A DNA stretch of 64,000 bases from CAVPTL01 sp963708725. Its GTDB lineage: Bacteria; Actinomycetota; Thermoleophilia; Gaiellales; JAICJC01. The translations under genes and the position numbers were made by a program. A model generated the notes under the pieces. That model was not told where the DNA came from. It saw only the letters and a program-made list of their open reading frames with translations, and did not search any database. Location: positions 124,001 through 188,000 of the forward strand of contig CAVPTL010000009.1 of assembly GCA_963708725.1 (NCBI GenBank), read 5' to 3'. Shown here in pieces: positions 18,204-27,208 of the stretch. Position 1 is the first letter of the stretch. Each line of letters begins with the position of its first letter.

Positions 18204-19070
18204 ATGGCCACGCCGACCCTTTCGTATCTGATCTGCTCGACGCCCCGAAGCGGCAGCACCCTTCTGTGCGAGGCACTCACCAACACCGGCGTCGCGGGCA
18301 ATCCGGAGGAGTACTACCAGCATCGCCGCAAGACCGGGATGCCGCGGCGGCCGCTCGAGTATTTCGAGGACGTCGAGACGCCAGAGATCGATGCGATCCT
18401 CGGCGCCTACACCCGGGTCGACGACGAGGTCAGCCTGTTCGATCCGCGCCGGTATACCACCTACCGTGAGTACATCGATTGGACGATCCAGCGGGCGACA
18501 ACGCCCAACGGTGTGTTCGGGGCCAAGGTCATGTGGGGCTACTTCAACGGCTTCGTCGACAGCCTCCGCGACATGAACAACAATGCCGTTCAGTCGACCC
18601 GCCAGGTGTGTGAGCAGACGTTCCCGAATCTGTCGCTGTGGGTGTTCGTGACCCGTCAGGACAAGGTCAGTCAGGCGGTTTCGCTGTGGAAGGCGATCCA
18701 GAACTGGACGTGGAAGCGCGACGAGGGAGACGGCGGGTTGATCTCCCACGATCTCCACTACAACTTTGAGGCCATCAAGCACCTGGTGGCCCAGCTCGAG
18801 CTGCACGATCGCGAGTGGATGCAGTTCTTCGCCGCCAGCGGCCTCGCTCCCCACGTGGTCGTGTACGAGCACCTCGCCAAGAACTACGAGCAGACCGCGA
18901 TCGACATTGTTCACTCCCTCGGGGTTCAGGAGTCGGCCGAGCCGGTGTTTGCGCAACGCCGGATGACGCGCCAGGCCGATGCGCTCAACCAGGAGTGGAT
19001 CGAGCGATTCCACACTGACCTCGAGTCCGCCCGGACAAAGGGCGCTCTACCGTCTCTCGACGCCGTCTAG
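18204..19070 (+). CDS. Stf0-type sulfotransferase
   Basis: This 288-aa cytosolic enzyme resembles Stf0 (trehalose 2-sulfotransferase), which moves sulfate from PAPS to a sugar. The PAPS 5'-phosphosulfate-binding loop is at the very N-terminus: ICSTPRSGSTLL, residues 10-21. A second family block is WVFVTRQDKVSQAVSLWKA, the 3'-phosphate-binding region near 150. HVVVYEHL and the C-terminal ALNQEWIERF are also family-like. ATG 18204 is preferred over a TTG 12 bases upstream because GGGAGAG lies just before it. A sulfatase gene follows 10 bases after its stop, so a sulfate ester may be both made and removed from this locus. The acceptor (trehalose, other sugar, lipid) is not known. Confidence 0.85.
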   Translation: MATPTLSYLICSTPRSGSTLLCEALTNTGVAGNPEEYYQHRRKTGMPRRPLEYFEDVETPEIDAILGAYTRVDDEVSLFDPRRYTTYREYIDWTIQRATTPNGVFGAKVMWGYFNGFVDSLRDMNNNAVQSTRQVCEQTFPNLSLWVFVTRQDKVSQAVSLWKAIQNWTWKRDEGDGGLISHDLHYNFEAIKHLVAQLELHDREWMQFFAASGLAPHVVVYEHLAKNYEQTAIDIVHSLGVQESAEPVFAQRRMTRQADALNQEWIERFHTDLESARTKGALPSLDAV

Positions 19071-19080
19071 CCTGCGCCTC

Positions 19081-20376
19081 GTGAACCGTCCGAACATCCT
19101 CTATCTGCATTCGCATGACACGGGTCGCTATGTGCAGCCCTACGGCCACGCGATCCCGACCCCGCGGATCCAGGGGCTCGCCCAGGACGGCATGCTGTTT
19201 CGCAAGGCGTTCTGCGCCGCGTCGACCTGCTCGGCCAGCCGCGCGTGTCTCTTGACCGGGCAGTACGCCCACTCAAACGGGATGATGGGCCTCGCCCACC
19301 GCGGCTGGTCGCTGAACGACTACAGCCACCACATGGTGCACACGCTGCACGACGCCGGGTACCACTCGACGCTCGTCGGCGAGCAGCACATCTCGAAGCG
19401 ACCCGACGAGATCGGCTATGACAACGTGGTCAAGATCGACACGTCGCGGGTCGACGACGTCGCCCCGGTCGCGATCGATCTGCTGCGCGACGCACCGGCC
19501 GAGCCGTTCTTCATGTCCATCGGGTTCTTCGAGACCCACCGGGAGTTCTTCGAGCCGCTGAAGGGCGACGAGCACTACATCCGGCCGCCCGCGCACCTGC
19601 CCGACGTGCCCGAGACGCGCCGCGACATGGCGGCGTTCGTCGCCAGCGCGCGGTCGCTTGACCGTGGCGTGGGGGCGGTGCTCGACGCGCTCGATCGCTA
19701 TGGCCACGGTGGCAATACGCTGGTGATCTGTACAACCGACCACGGCATCGCCTTCCCCGGGGCCAAGGCCACGATGACCGATCGCGGGATCGGGGTGATG
19801 TTGATCATGCGCGGGCCGGGCGGGTTCCTCGGCGGCAAGGCGTCCGACGCACTGGTCTCGCACATCGACGTCTTCCCAACCCTTTGTGAACTCCTGGAGA
19901 TCGACCGTCCGCCGTGGCTCCAGGGGCTCTCGCTGATGCCGGTGGTGCGCGGTGAGACCGAACAGATCCGCGAGGCGATCTTCGCCGAGGGCACCTATCA
20001 CGCGGCGTACGAACCGCAGCGATGCGTGCGGACGTCGCGCTTCAAATACGTGCGCCGGTTTGATCCCAGTGACCGTCCGGTGCTGGCCAATGTGGACGAC
20101 AGCCCGTCGAAGGACGTGTGGATCGCCGCAGGCTGGCCGCAGAACCTGCTCGACGAGGAGCAGGTGTACGACCTGATCCTCGATCCCAACGAGGCCGTGA
20201 ACCGGTTCGGCGACCCCGAACTCGAATCGGTGACCGATGACCTGCGACGTCGCCTCGAGATCTGGATGCGGGCCACCGACGACCCGCTGCTCGACGGACC
20301 GATTCCTCCGCCGCCCGGCGCCGTGTACAACGCCGTCGACTCGATATCGGCGGGCGAACCCACGCTTCGGGGCTAG
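19081..20376 (+). CDS. Sulfatase (formylglycine-dependent, alkaline phosphatase superfamily)
   Basis: This 431-aa protein has the type I sulfatase signature C-x-A-x-R at Cys50-Ser-Ala-Ser-Arg54, followed by LLTGQYAHSNGM; Cys50 should be oxidised to formylglycine. A metal-site DHG occurs in CTTDHGIAFPGAKA near residue 220, and an LMPVVRG strand lies near 285. The start is GTG 19081 (MNRPNILYLHSHDTGR), since the upstream in-frame codons run through the Stf0 gene. The usual N-terminal DD metal pair appears as a single Asp in HSHD, which is a mild oddity. No signal peptide is visible, so a cytosolic substrate is implied. The stop overlaps the convergent GAF gene stop on a shared CTAG. The formylglycine-generating enzyme is not in the window. 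Confidence 0.87.
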   Translation: MNRPNILYLHSHDTGRYVQPYGHAIPTPRIQGLAQDGMLFRKAFCAASTCSASRACLLTGQYAHSNGMMGLAHRGWSLNDYSHHMVHTLHDAGYHSTLVGEQHISKRPDEIGYDNVVKIDTSRVDDVAPVAIDLLRDAPAEPFFMSIGFFETHREFFEPLKGDEHYIRPPAHLPDVPETRRDMAAFVASARSLDRGVGAVLDALDRYGHGGNTLVICTTDHGIAFPGAKATMTDRGIGVMLIMRGPGGFLGGKASDALVSHIDVFPTLCELLEIDRPPWLQGLSLMPVVRGETEQIREAIFAEGTYHAAYEPQRCVRTSRFKYVRRFDPSDRPVLANVDDSPSKDVWIAAGWPQNLLDEEQVYDLILDPNEAVNRFGDPELESVTDDLRRRLEIWMRATDDPLLDGPIPPPPGAVYNAVDSISAGEPTLRG

Positions 20377-21062
20377 ATCATCCGCTCCAGGCCGGAATCG
20401 CCATCGTCGTTCTCTCGCGCCCGCTGAAGCAGCGCGTCGAGCGATGACAGAAACCGGGTTGCGAGCTCTCCGTCATCGTCGTCGGTCGCGGCCACCGAGG
20501 CGGCGATGCTTGCCACCAGCCGCATACGTGGATCGCCGGAGTCAAGCGCGCTCGATGCGGCTCGCGCCCGACGCATCAGCTCGAGCGCGATCGCGGCCTG
20601 ATGCCCAAACAATCCAAGCAACTCCGACTCCTCGAGCGAGAATCGCGACTGCTCCGGGCGGTCGAGTACCTCCAGCACTCCGAGGCAGCGCTCCTCGTGA
20701 AGCAGCGGGACGGCCATGATGCCCTTGGGCACATAGCCGGTGTCCCCTGCGAATCGGCTGGAGAAGCGGGGGTCCTGCGCCACATCGTCGAGCACGAGCG
20801 ATTGGCGGGTGACCAGCACCCAGCCGGCGATTCCGGTACTGGAGGGAAATCGGCGCCCGACCAGCGTGTCCTCGCCCTCGCCGGTGACCGCCTCGAACAC
20901 CAGCTCATCGGTGGCGTCGTCCAGCAGCAGAACGCTCGCTGCACGGGCGTGGAAGATCGCGCAGGCGACCGTGACGATCGATTTCAGGAGCGCTCGGTGG
21001 GTCTCGTCACCGGCGAGCGCCCCGGCCGCGATCGCCGCCTGGAGGTCGGATCGCTCGCTCAT
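20373..21062 (-). CDS. GAF-domain protein
   Basis: This 229-aa protein is mostly one GAF domain (residues about 25-175). It includes the stretches FPSSTGIAGWVLVTRQ, VLDDVAQDPRFSSRF and GIMAVPLLHEERCLGVLEVL, which form the usual ligand pocket order. The C-terminal 50 residues are helical and acidic (ATDDDDGELATRFL). There is no output domain, so it probably signals through a partner. ATG 21062 overlaps the subtilase stop by four bases, and translation coupling to that protease suggests that the two work together, for example with the GAF protein sensing a ligand and controlling or being cut by the protease. That link is inference. Confidence 0.82.
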   Translation of the reverse strand: MSERSDLQAAIAAGALAGDETHRALLKSIVTVACAIFHARAASVLLLDDATDELVFEAVTGEGEDTLVGRRFPSSTGIAGWVLVTRQSLVLDDVAQDPRFSSRFAGDTGYVPKGIMAVPLLHEERCLGVLEVLDRPEQSRFSLEESELLGLFGHQAAIALELMRRARAASSALDSGDPRMRLVASIAASVAATDDDDGELATRFLSSLDALLQRARENDDGDSGLERMI

Positions 21063-21895
21063 GCCACGTCCTTTGCGTTGTTTGCCGTCATACCGAGGAG
21101 CGTCTTTACCTCGAACGGGGTCAGCTCGGGATGCTTGGAGAGGATCAGTGCGCAAATCCCGGAGATGTGGGGTGTGGCGAAGCTGTTGCCGGTCGATCGC
21201 AGCCGCCCCCCGTCCATCCACGCCACCTCGACGTCGACCCCGCGTGCGTAGAACTCCACGGGTGGCTGGGGGTTTCGGTACCAGGCTAGCGGGTCGGCCT
21301 GGTCGTGCGAGGCCACCGAAATCACGGACGAGAACCGCCAGGGATAGCTTCGCACCGGCATGTTGTGCGCCGAGGCGACGATGATGGATCGCCTGAAGTA
21401 GGCGAGATCGGCGAGGTCGTGGAGCTCACCGACGAACCGGCGCTTGGTGGTCGAAAGGCTCATGTTGATCACCTGGTAGCCCTGGTCGATGGCCCACCTC
21501 AGCCCGGCCACCAGCACCGGCCCGCTACCGACGAACCCCTCTCCAAGCACTCGCACGCTCACGAGCTCGCAGTCGGGCGCGATCGAGCGGATGATCCCGG
21601 CGCAGGCACTGCCGTGGCCGCACACGTCGCCGTCGAGATCTTCGGTCACGATCGCCTGATCGTCGTCGGTCACGCTGATCGTGACCGCTCGGGCGACGTC
21701 GCCGACGAGCGGATGGCCGCTCTCGATTCCGCTATCGACCACGCATACCGTGACACCGGCTCCGGTTGAACCGCCCACCGCCCATTCACGCGTCACACGC
21801 TCGGGCCATACGTGAGCGCCCGCGAGTGAGCCCGCGTCGCTTCCCGCAACGGCGTGAGCCGGCATCTCCTCGTTGGCTGGAGCCTCGTCTGCCAC
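21059..21895 (-). CDS. Intracellular subtilisin-like serine protease (S8)
   Basis: This 278-aa S8 peptidase has a full catalytic set, numbered from GTG 21895: Asp54 in VCVVDSGIE, His94 in GHGSACAG, oxyanion Asn178 in ASAHN and Ser238 in STGNSFATPHISG. The serine motif has GNS where the family usually has GTS. There is no signal peptide and no inhibitor-like propeptide, only about 40 residues before the core, so it should act in the cytosol. An alternative GTG at 21955 lies inside a 16-base palindrome and is judged part of the intergenic region. The downstream GAF gene overlaps it by four bases. The divergent neighbour is an aquaporin gene. Confidence 0.87.
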   Translation of the reverse strand: MADEAPANEEMPAHAVAGSDAGSLAGAHVWPERVTREWAVGGSTGAGVTVCVVDSGIESGHPLVGDVARAVTISVTDDDQAIVTEDLDGDVCGHGSACAGIIRSIAPDCELVSVRVLGEGFVGSGPVLVAGLRWAIDQGYQVINMSLSTTKRRFVGELHDLADLAYFRRSIIVASAHNMPVRSYPWRFSSVISVASHDQADPLAWYRNPQPPVEFYARGVDVEVAWMDGGRLRSTGNSFATPHISGICALILSKHPELTPFEVKTLLGMTANNAKDVA

Positions 21896-21948
21896 ACGGC
21901 GATCGTACCCCACGACCGTTCTCACCCAGATCGTCGGGCTGACCGGTG

Positions 21949-21964
21949 CCAACACTAGTGTTGG
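21949..21964. promoter_or_regulatory. 16-base perfect palindrome, operator-like
   Basis: CCAACACTAGTGTTGG is a perfect two-fold palindrome in the 95-base gap between the divergent protease gene (start 21895) and the aquaporin gene (ATG 21991). Its distance, 26 bases before the aquaporin ATG, fits a repressor or activator site acting on one or both promoters. No regulator is identified. Confidence 0.5.
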
Positions 21965-21990
21965 GTTGTTCGTCTTTCAACGGAGGATCC

Positions 21991-22668
21991 ATGCAACCAG
22001 AACTCCCCAAACGGCTGATGGCCGAAGCCATAGGCACGTTTGGATTCTTCTTCATCGGATTTTGTGGAATCGCCGCGGCGGTGACTCAAGGTCCGGCTGC
22101 GATCCAATCAATCGGTATCGCGGTTGGCTTCGGCTTTGGCCTCGGACTCATGATCTTCGCGTTCGGGCACATCTCGGGCGGTCACTACAACCCGGCCGTG
22201 TCGGCGGGGCTGGCCGCGGCCAATCGGTTTCCGCGTGAGGAGGTCGTCCCGTACTGGGGAGCCCAGCTCGCCGGTGGCTTCGTCGCAGCCCTCGCGGTGC
22301 GCGTCATCTTCAGCCACTTCGTGGTGGAGCAAACGGTCAATGCTCCGGGAGCTGGGATCACCGGCTTCAAGGCGCTGGTGTTGGAGACCATCCTCACATT
22401 CCTGTTCGTGTTGGTGATCTGCACTGTGGCGACCGACGAGCGGGCGCCATGGAAGGGCGTGTTCGCGCCATTTGCCATCGGCCTGTTCATCTTCGTCGCG
22501 GCGACCACCGTGGGGCCGCTCAGCGGCGGCTCGTTCAACCCGGCCCGTTCGATCGATCCCGCCATTGTCGCGCTGCATCTTGGCGACCTGTGGATCTACA
22601 TCATCGGCCCGCTGGTTGGCGGCATCCTGGGCGGATTGGTGCACGCGTACTTCCGCGAAGAGGCGTAG
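21991..22668 (+). CDS. Aquaporin / MIP-family channel
   Basis: This 225-aa protein has six membrane helices and the two NPA half-helices of the major intrinsic protein family: HYNPAVS near residue 66 and SFNPARS near 184. Its length and motif spacing fit a water-selective aquaporin (AqpZ-like) more than a glycerol facilitator, which usually carries a longer loop and GLNPAR-D type signature. CGGAGG lies six bases before ATG 21991. The upstream palindrome at 21949-21964 may regulate it. The stop is followed by a GC-rich inverted repeat shared with the convergent amine oxidase gene. Confidence 0.88.
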   Translation: MQPELPKRLMAEAIGTFGFFFIGFCGIAAAVTQGPAAIQSIGIAVGFGFGLGLMIFAFGHISGGHYNPAVSAGLAAANRFPREEVVPYWGAQLAGGFVAALAVRVIFSHFVVEQTVNAPGAGITGFKALVLETILTFLFVLVICTVATDERAPWKGVFAPFAIGLFIFVAATTVGPLSGGSFNPARSIDPAIVALHLGDLWIYIIGPLVGGILGGLVHAYFREEA

Positions 22669-22680
22669 GCGGCGTGTCTC

Positions 22681-22716
22681 GACGCGCGGTGTGGCCCTGG
22701 GGTCGCGCCGCGCGTC
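22681..22716. terminator. Convergent terminator-like hairpin
   Basis: GACGCGCGG (22681-22689) pairs with CCGCGCGTC (22708-22716), giving a 9-bp GC stem with an 18-base loop. It sits between the aquaporin stop and the amine oxidase stop, which it partly covers. There is no U-tract, as is common in high-GC genomes. Confidence 0.5.
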
Positions 22717-24637
22717 AGGCGCGGTGGTTACAGCCGATCGGCGGGAGCGGCGCATCGAGCGTGGGATTGCGATCGAAGAACCCGTCGGGCTTGAGCATGA
22801 ACCCGATCTTTGCGACCGGCATGATCGGCCAATCCTCGAGGCGAGCGACGTGGTGGCTGCAGAACGTGTACCAGACGACCAGGTCCTCGTTTTCGATCGA
22901 TCGGTCGTTTCGAACCCACTGCGTCAGCCCATCGTTGTCGGATGACTGGTTGGGATATTCGCCGGCCGGGTAGCGCTCGTCCGCCCGAAACGGCGTCACC
23001 CACAGGTGGCGGGTGATGAACCCCGCGCGGCGGATCAACGACGAGTCGTCGTGCGCGAAGGGCAACGTGTTTTCGCCCGGCACCAGCCGGTAGGCCACCG
23101 GCTCCCCCACGGCGTTGGTGCGGTTGGGGTTGGTGATCTTCCAGCTGCGCGCGCTGAACGGATCGACCAGACGCTGAGCCTCCGACTCGGTCACGAGCGG
23201 CCGCGAGCGCGCGACGAACGCGTTTCGGTGGGGGTTGATCTCGTCGGGCGCGGTCTCGGTGTGGACCTCGACCACGGTGTTCTGCGGGCCGTCGACACAC
23301 ATGTCGAGGCGCACGTTGAAGAAATGCTGATGGTGTGAGGCCACCACCCCCGGGGATACCAGGCGTCCGTACTGAGGTTGCTCGCCGGGCTCGATCGCCG
23401 AGGTCAGCAGGATGCCGGTGAGCTTGGCCTCGACCTCGATCGTGCCGTCCTGGTAGAAGTGCCAGTAGAACGCGTATTCGTAGTTTCCGACCGTGATCAC
23501 CGAGGAGATCACGAGCCGGCGCGAGCGGCGCATGTCGACCCGAAGCGTGGTCGGATCGGTGTGTTTCCACAGGATCCCCGTGTCCTCCTCGTGCATGCAG
23601 ATCGCGTTGGGGAGGGTGTGTACCTCGCCGGCGGACGTGCACAGCGGCACGTCGAAGTAGTGGATGTACCCGACGCAGTCGCAGCCCAGCTCGAGCGCGT
23701 TGGTCAGGGGCCCTGCGCCGTATTCGCCCAGGTCAAACGCGTTCTTGCGGTACCCGCCCGGCGTTCCGTCACCGTAGGGGATCACCAGCTCGGCGAATGA
23801 CGCCCGATGGATCACCGGCCGGATCCGGTCGCCGTCCTCGAAGCCGATGGTGTGGAGCACGAGCCCCTCTCGAGGAGTGAAGCCGACCCGCAGCCGCCAG
23901 CGTTGCCACGACACCTCCCAGCCGTCGACCGTGAAGCTTGGTCCTTCGGGCTGTGTGATCTCGAGCGGCCGCAGATCGGTGCGGGGCGCGCCGATTGCCT
24001 CGGGCCGATAGTCGCCGCTTGCCTGGGGCATCGTGGTTGCGCCGTGATCCTCGATTCGCACCACCTGCATGGTGTGGAGGTCGACGATCGCGTAGAGGCC
24101 TTCGATCGGGTGTGCGTAGGGATTGTCCTCGGGGTGGTGGCGAAGCCACGTGGGTGTCCAGACCAGCCGGCGGTCGTCTTCGCTGGGGTCGCCGAACCCT
24201 CCGAGGCCCCAGGCTTCGACCGTGACCAGGTCGAAATCGGTGATCCCGCGGGCTTCGAGTGCCGCTCGGTAACCCGGGTCGGCACGCACGAGCTGCTCGC
24301 ACTCGAGGTACTCCTCGACCGTGATCGCAGCCTGCACGCCCGGGATCACGGTCACCTCGGTGACCGCGGCGGCGGTGAGATCGACCCGCGCCTCGAGTGT
24401 GGACTGTCCCACCGGATCGGCGAGCACCACGTTGGCGCGGCGTTCGATTGGCGTGCCGGGCCGGTATGCGGCCACGTCGTGCTTGGACGGCTCGTCCAGC
24501 GCAATCGTCACGAACCTGACCCGATCGGGAACGGCCGGCTCGGCGCGCAGCAGCGACACCACCGCCGCAAGCTCGGTGGCGGTCAATGGATCGAGCGGGT
24601 GGGTGACCGTTTCGTCGGTCTGGACGGGAACTGCCAT
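22715..24637 (-). CDS. Copper amine oxidase (primary-amine oxidase), copy 1
   Basis: This 640-aa enzyme oxidises primary amines to aldehydes with release of NH3 and H2O2, using copper and a topaquinone made from its own tyrosine. The TPQ motif is TVGNYEY, with the modified Tyr at residue 386 (codon 23480-23482). The HHQHFFNVRLD block near residue 437 has the expected HxH copper ligands, and a third His lies further on. The N-terminal part keeps the N2/N3 domains beginning HPLDPLTATELAAVV. There is no signal peptide. ATG 24637 is 59 bases from the divergent CapA-like gene. A paralogue with the same layout is at 36469-38355. Substrate (tyramine, phenethylamine, histamine or other) cannot be assigned. 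Confidence 0.9.
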   Translation of the reverse strand: MAVPVQTDETVTHPLDPLTATELAAVVSLLRAEPAVPDRVRFVTIALDEPSKHDVAAYRPGTPIERRANVVLADPVGQSTLEARVDLTAAAVTEVTVIPGVQAAITVEEYLECEQLVRADPGYRAALEARGITDFDLVTVEAWGLGGFGDPSEDDRRLVWTPTWLRHHPEDNPYAHPIEGLYAIVDLHTMQVVRIEDHGATTMPQASGDYRPEAIGAPRTDLRPLEITQPEGPSFTVDGWEVSWQRWRLRVGFTPREGLVLHTIGFEDGDRIRPVIHRASFAELVIPYGDGTPGGYRKNAFDLGEYGAGPLTNALELGCDCVGYIHYFDVPLCTSAGEVHTLPNAICMHEEDTGILWKHTDPTTLRVDMRRSRRLVISSVITVGNYEYAFYWHFYQDGTIEVEAKLTGILLTSAIEPGEQPQYGRLVSPGVVASHHQHFFNVRLDMCVDGPQNTVVEVHTETAPDEINPHRNAFVARSRPLVTESEAQRLVDPFSARSWKITNPNRTNAVGEPVAYRLVPGENTLPFAHDDSSLIRRAGFITRHLWVTPFRADERYPAGEYPNQSSDNDGLTQWVRNDRSIENEDLVVWYTFCSHHVARLEDWPIMPVAKIGFMLKPDGFFDRNPTLDAPLPPIGCNHRA

Positions 24638-24696
24638 ACGGTGACCGCAATCCTATCCCGGTTTCCAATGCCCTTGAAGCAGATCTCCCATACAGT

Positions 24697-25953
24697 GTGG
24701 CCGTGTCTGAAGACCCGTTGTATGCGGCACGCCGAGCCAGGAGAGCCGAGCGCCGGCGGCAGATCCAGCGCCGACGCCGAATTGCGTTTGGGGCGGTCGT
24801 CGTCGTGCTCGCGGTTGCGGGCTACGCCTTTGCCGGCCGCGGGGGTGGATCGAACGATGCCGCAACCACTCTCCACTCGTCGGGCACCGGCGGTGGCAGC
24901 GGCACCGGGACGGGAACGGGAACCGGTTCAACCACGCCCTCGAGCTCGGGTGGTACCACCGCGTCGAGCACCACCAAGAAGACCACCAAGCCGCCCCCGG
25001 CGGGCGATTTCACGATGACCGCCGTCGGCGACACGATGCTTGGGAACACGCCGGATCTGCCTCCCAGCCCATCGACCTACTTCTCGTCGGTCGAGACCCC
25101 GCTGCGCCAGGGGGCACAGGTGGTGTTCGGAAACCTCGAGGGCACGCTCACCGACGCGACCGCCGGCAAGTGCGGGTCGAACTCGACCAACTGCTACCAG
25201 TTTCACGCTCCGCCGTCGTTTGCGGGCGACCTGAAAGACGCCGGCTTCACGATCATGAACAACGCCAACAATCACTCCTACGACTTCGGTCCGGTGGGAC
25301 AGGCCCAGACGGTGCATGCGCTGCACTCGGCGGGGCTGGCGCAGACCGGTCTACCGGGTCAGATCACCGTGGTTCACGCCAACGGCATCAGGGTGGCCTA
25401 TCTCGGGTTTGCCCCGTACTCCGACACCGCGAGCCTGACCGACATCCCGGCGGCCCAGACGCTGATCCGAAAAGCCGCGACCGAGGCGGATGTGGTGGTG
25501 GTCTACATGCACGCGGGCGCGGAGGGCACGCAATACCAGCACGTCACCGGCCAGGAGGAGATCTATTTCGGCGAGGACCGGGGTAATCCCGAGGCGTTTG
25601 CGCATGCCGCCATCGACGCCGGCGCCGACCTGGTGATCGCCAGTGGGCCCCATGTGGTGCGGGGCATGCAGTTCTACCACCACCACCTGATCGCCTACAG
25701 CCTGGGGAACTTCGCGGGGTACTCGAACTATGAGATCGGCGGGGATCTCGGCGTAAGTTGTATTCTACGAGTGAAGTTGACCGGCGCGGGAGATTTCGTG
25801 TCGGCCAATATCACTCCGGTGGAGCTGGTCGGCAAGGGCCAACCGGTTCCAGGTGGGTCGGCGATTTCCGAAATCGCTGCCCTTTCAAAAGACGATTTTG
25901 GCGGGCGAGCCGCGACCATCTCCACAGATGGTGAGGTGACTCCTCCGTCATGA
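24697..25953 (+). CDS. CapA-family (PGA_cap metallophosphatase-like) anchored protein
   Basis: This 418-aa protein has an Arg-rich cytosolic head, one membrane segment (about residues 30-47), a Gly/Ser/Thr low-complexity linker (about 50-105), and a calcineurin-like domain of the CapA/poly-gamma-glutamate family. Motifs are TAVGDTMLG near 109, FGNLEGTLT near 144, MNNANNHSYDFG near 186 and ASGPHVVRGMQFY near 311. Together they form the dinuclear-metal pocket. The protein should face the cell exterior. CapA proteins take part in poly-gamma-glutamate export or amide-ligase related steps, but many actinobacterial members stand alone, as here, with unknown role. GTG 24697 and a GTG two codons later are both possible starts. 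Confidence 0.82.
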   Translation: MAVSEDPLYAARRARRAERRRQIQRRRRIAFGAVVVVLAVAGYAFAGRGGGSNDAATTLHSSGTGGGSGTGTGTGTGSTTPSSSGGTTASSTTKKTTKPPPAGDFTMTAVGDTMLGNTPDLPPSPSTYFSSVETPLRQGAQVVFGNLEGTLTDATAGKCGSNSTNCYQFHAPPSFAGDLKDAGFTIMNNANNHSYDFGPVGQAQTVHALHSAGLAQTGLPGQITVVHANGIRVAYLGFAPYSDTASLTDIPAAQTLIRKAATEADVVVVYMHAGAEGTQYQHVTGQEEIYFGEDRGNPEAFAHAAIDAGADLVIASGPHVVRGMQFYHHHLIAYSLGNFAGYSNYEIGGDLGVSCILRVKLTGAGDFVSANITPVELVGKGQPVPGGSAISEIAALSKDDFGGRAATISTDGEVTPPS

Positions 25954-26132
25954 GTGAAACCTGCCGCGCGCGGGAATAGAACCTGTGTGGACGGCGTTTT
26001 AAAGAGTGTTTGGTAGGGGTCAGGCGCCGATTTGGGTGGAATTCTTCAGATGGAGGCGCCGAAACAAAGAGGTCCCGTCGCGGTGAATGCAACCGATACC
26101 GGTGCCGCGCGAGAAGAGAGACGAGGAAGAGA

Positions 26133-27185
26133 ATGCTGATGCAGGAACCAATCCGAGAAGTGGTCGAGCGAGCCCAGTCCGAGGGCGAGCTGGATGCTGC
26201 CGAGCTGACCGATCTCGCGGCGGAGCTTGATCTGTCCCCCGAGGACGAGGCCCGGCTGCGGACCGAACTCGAAGAGCTTGGCGTGGAGGTCGTGAGTGTC
26301 CGAGAAGTCGATGCACCCGAGCCGGCTGCGCCGGTCGAGATGCCGTCGTACATCGCTGGGGCAACCGTCGACAGCCTTGATCTCTATCTGGCGCAGATCG
26401 GCCGCACGCCGCTTCTGACCAAGGACGAGGAGCAGCGCCTGGCGCGACTGGTCGAGGAGGGTGACGAACTCGCCAAGCGCCGCATGGTCGAGGCCAACCT
26501 CCGGCTGGTCGTTTCGATCGCCAAGAAGTACCGGGGCCACGGGGTCGCATTCCTGGATCTGATCCAGGAGGGGACGCTGGGTCTGGTGCGCGCGGTCGAG
26601 AAGTTCGACTGGCGCCGGGATCTCAAGTTCTCGACCTACGCAACATGGTGGATCCGACAGGCGGTGCAGCGCGCGGTGGCAAACCACAGCCGCACCATCC
26701 GCGTGCCGGTGCATGTGCATGACCGCATGCGCAAGATCGACCGGTCGCGGCGAGAGCTGGAGGCTCGGCTCGGTCGCGAGGCGACCGATGACGAGGTCGC
26801 AAAGCACGCCAAGATGACGGTCGAGGAAGTGCGCGACGCCGACAGCTTCCGCTCGCAGGCAACGTCGCTGCATCGACCGGCGTCGTCCGATGGCGACACC
26901 GAGCTTGGTGACATGATCGCCGACACGACCGCCGAGGATGTGACCGACGTGGTTGCGACCACGCTTCGCACCGAGGCGCTGGGTCGGGCGCTGGAGCAGC
27001 TGTCACCGCGAAAGCGCAAGATCGTCGAGCTTCGTTACGGCCTTGCCGGGTCGGAGCCGATGATGCTCGAGGCGGTTGGCCGCGAGGTCGGACTGACTCG
27101 CGAGCGTGTCCGCCAGCTCGAGGCAGAGGCCCTGACACAGCTGTCGGCCATGCCCGACATCGACGGAATCCGCGACGCCGCCTAA
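26133..27185 (+). CDS. Sigma-70 family RNA polymerase sigma factor, group 1/2 (RpoD/SigA-like)
   Basis: This 350-aa sigma factor has regions 1.2 to 4. Region 1.2 is DSLDLYLAQIGRTPLLTKDE near residues 84-103. Region 2 includes EANLRLVVSIAKKYRGHGV and the -10 recognition helix TYATWWIRQAVQRAVANHSR. Region 3 starts VPVHVHDRMRKI, and region 4.2 is VGREVGLTRERVRQLEAEAL. It lacks the long acidic region 1.1 of a main RpoD, so it could be the primary factor of a compact type or a group 2 factor. The helix PMMLEAVG replaces the usual TLEEVG before region 4.2. The start at ATG 26133 follows GAGGAAGAG; ATG 26139 is also possible. A strong hairpin follows the stop. Confidence 0.88.
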   Translation: MLMQEPIREVVERAQSEGELDAAELTDLAAELDLSPEDEARLRTELEELGVEVVSVREVDAPEPAAPVEMPSYIAGATVDSLDLYLAQIGRTPLLTKDEEQRLARLVEEGDELAKRRMVEANLRLVVSIAKKYRGHGVAFLDLIQEGTLGLVRAVEKFDWRRDLKFSTYATWWIRQAVQRAVANHSRTIRVPVHVHDRMRKIDRSRRELEARLGREATDDEVAKHAKMTVEEVRDADSFRSQATSLHRPASSDGDTELGDMIADTTAEDVTDVVATTLRTEALGRALEQLSPRKRKIVELRYGLAGSEPMMLEAVGREVGLTRERVRQLEAEALTQLSAMPDIDGIRDAA

Positions 27186-27208
27186 AACGGCGATCGCTCT
27201 GAGGTACC

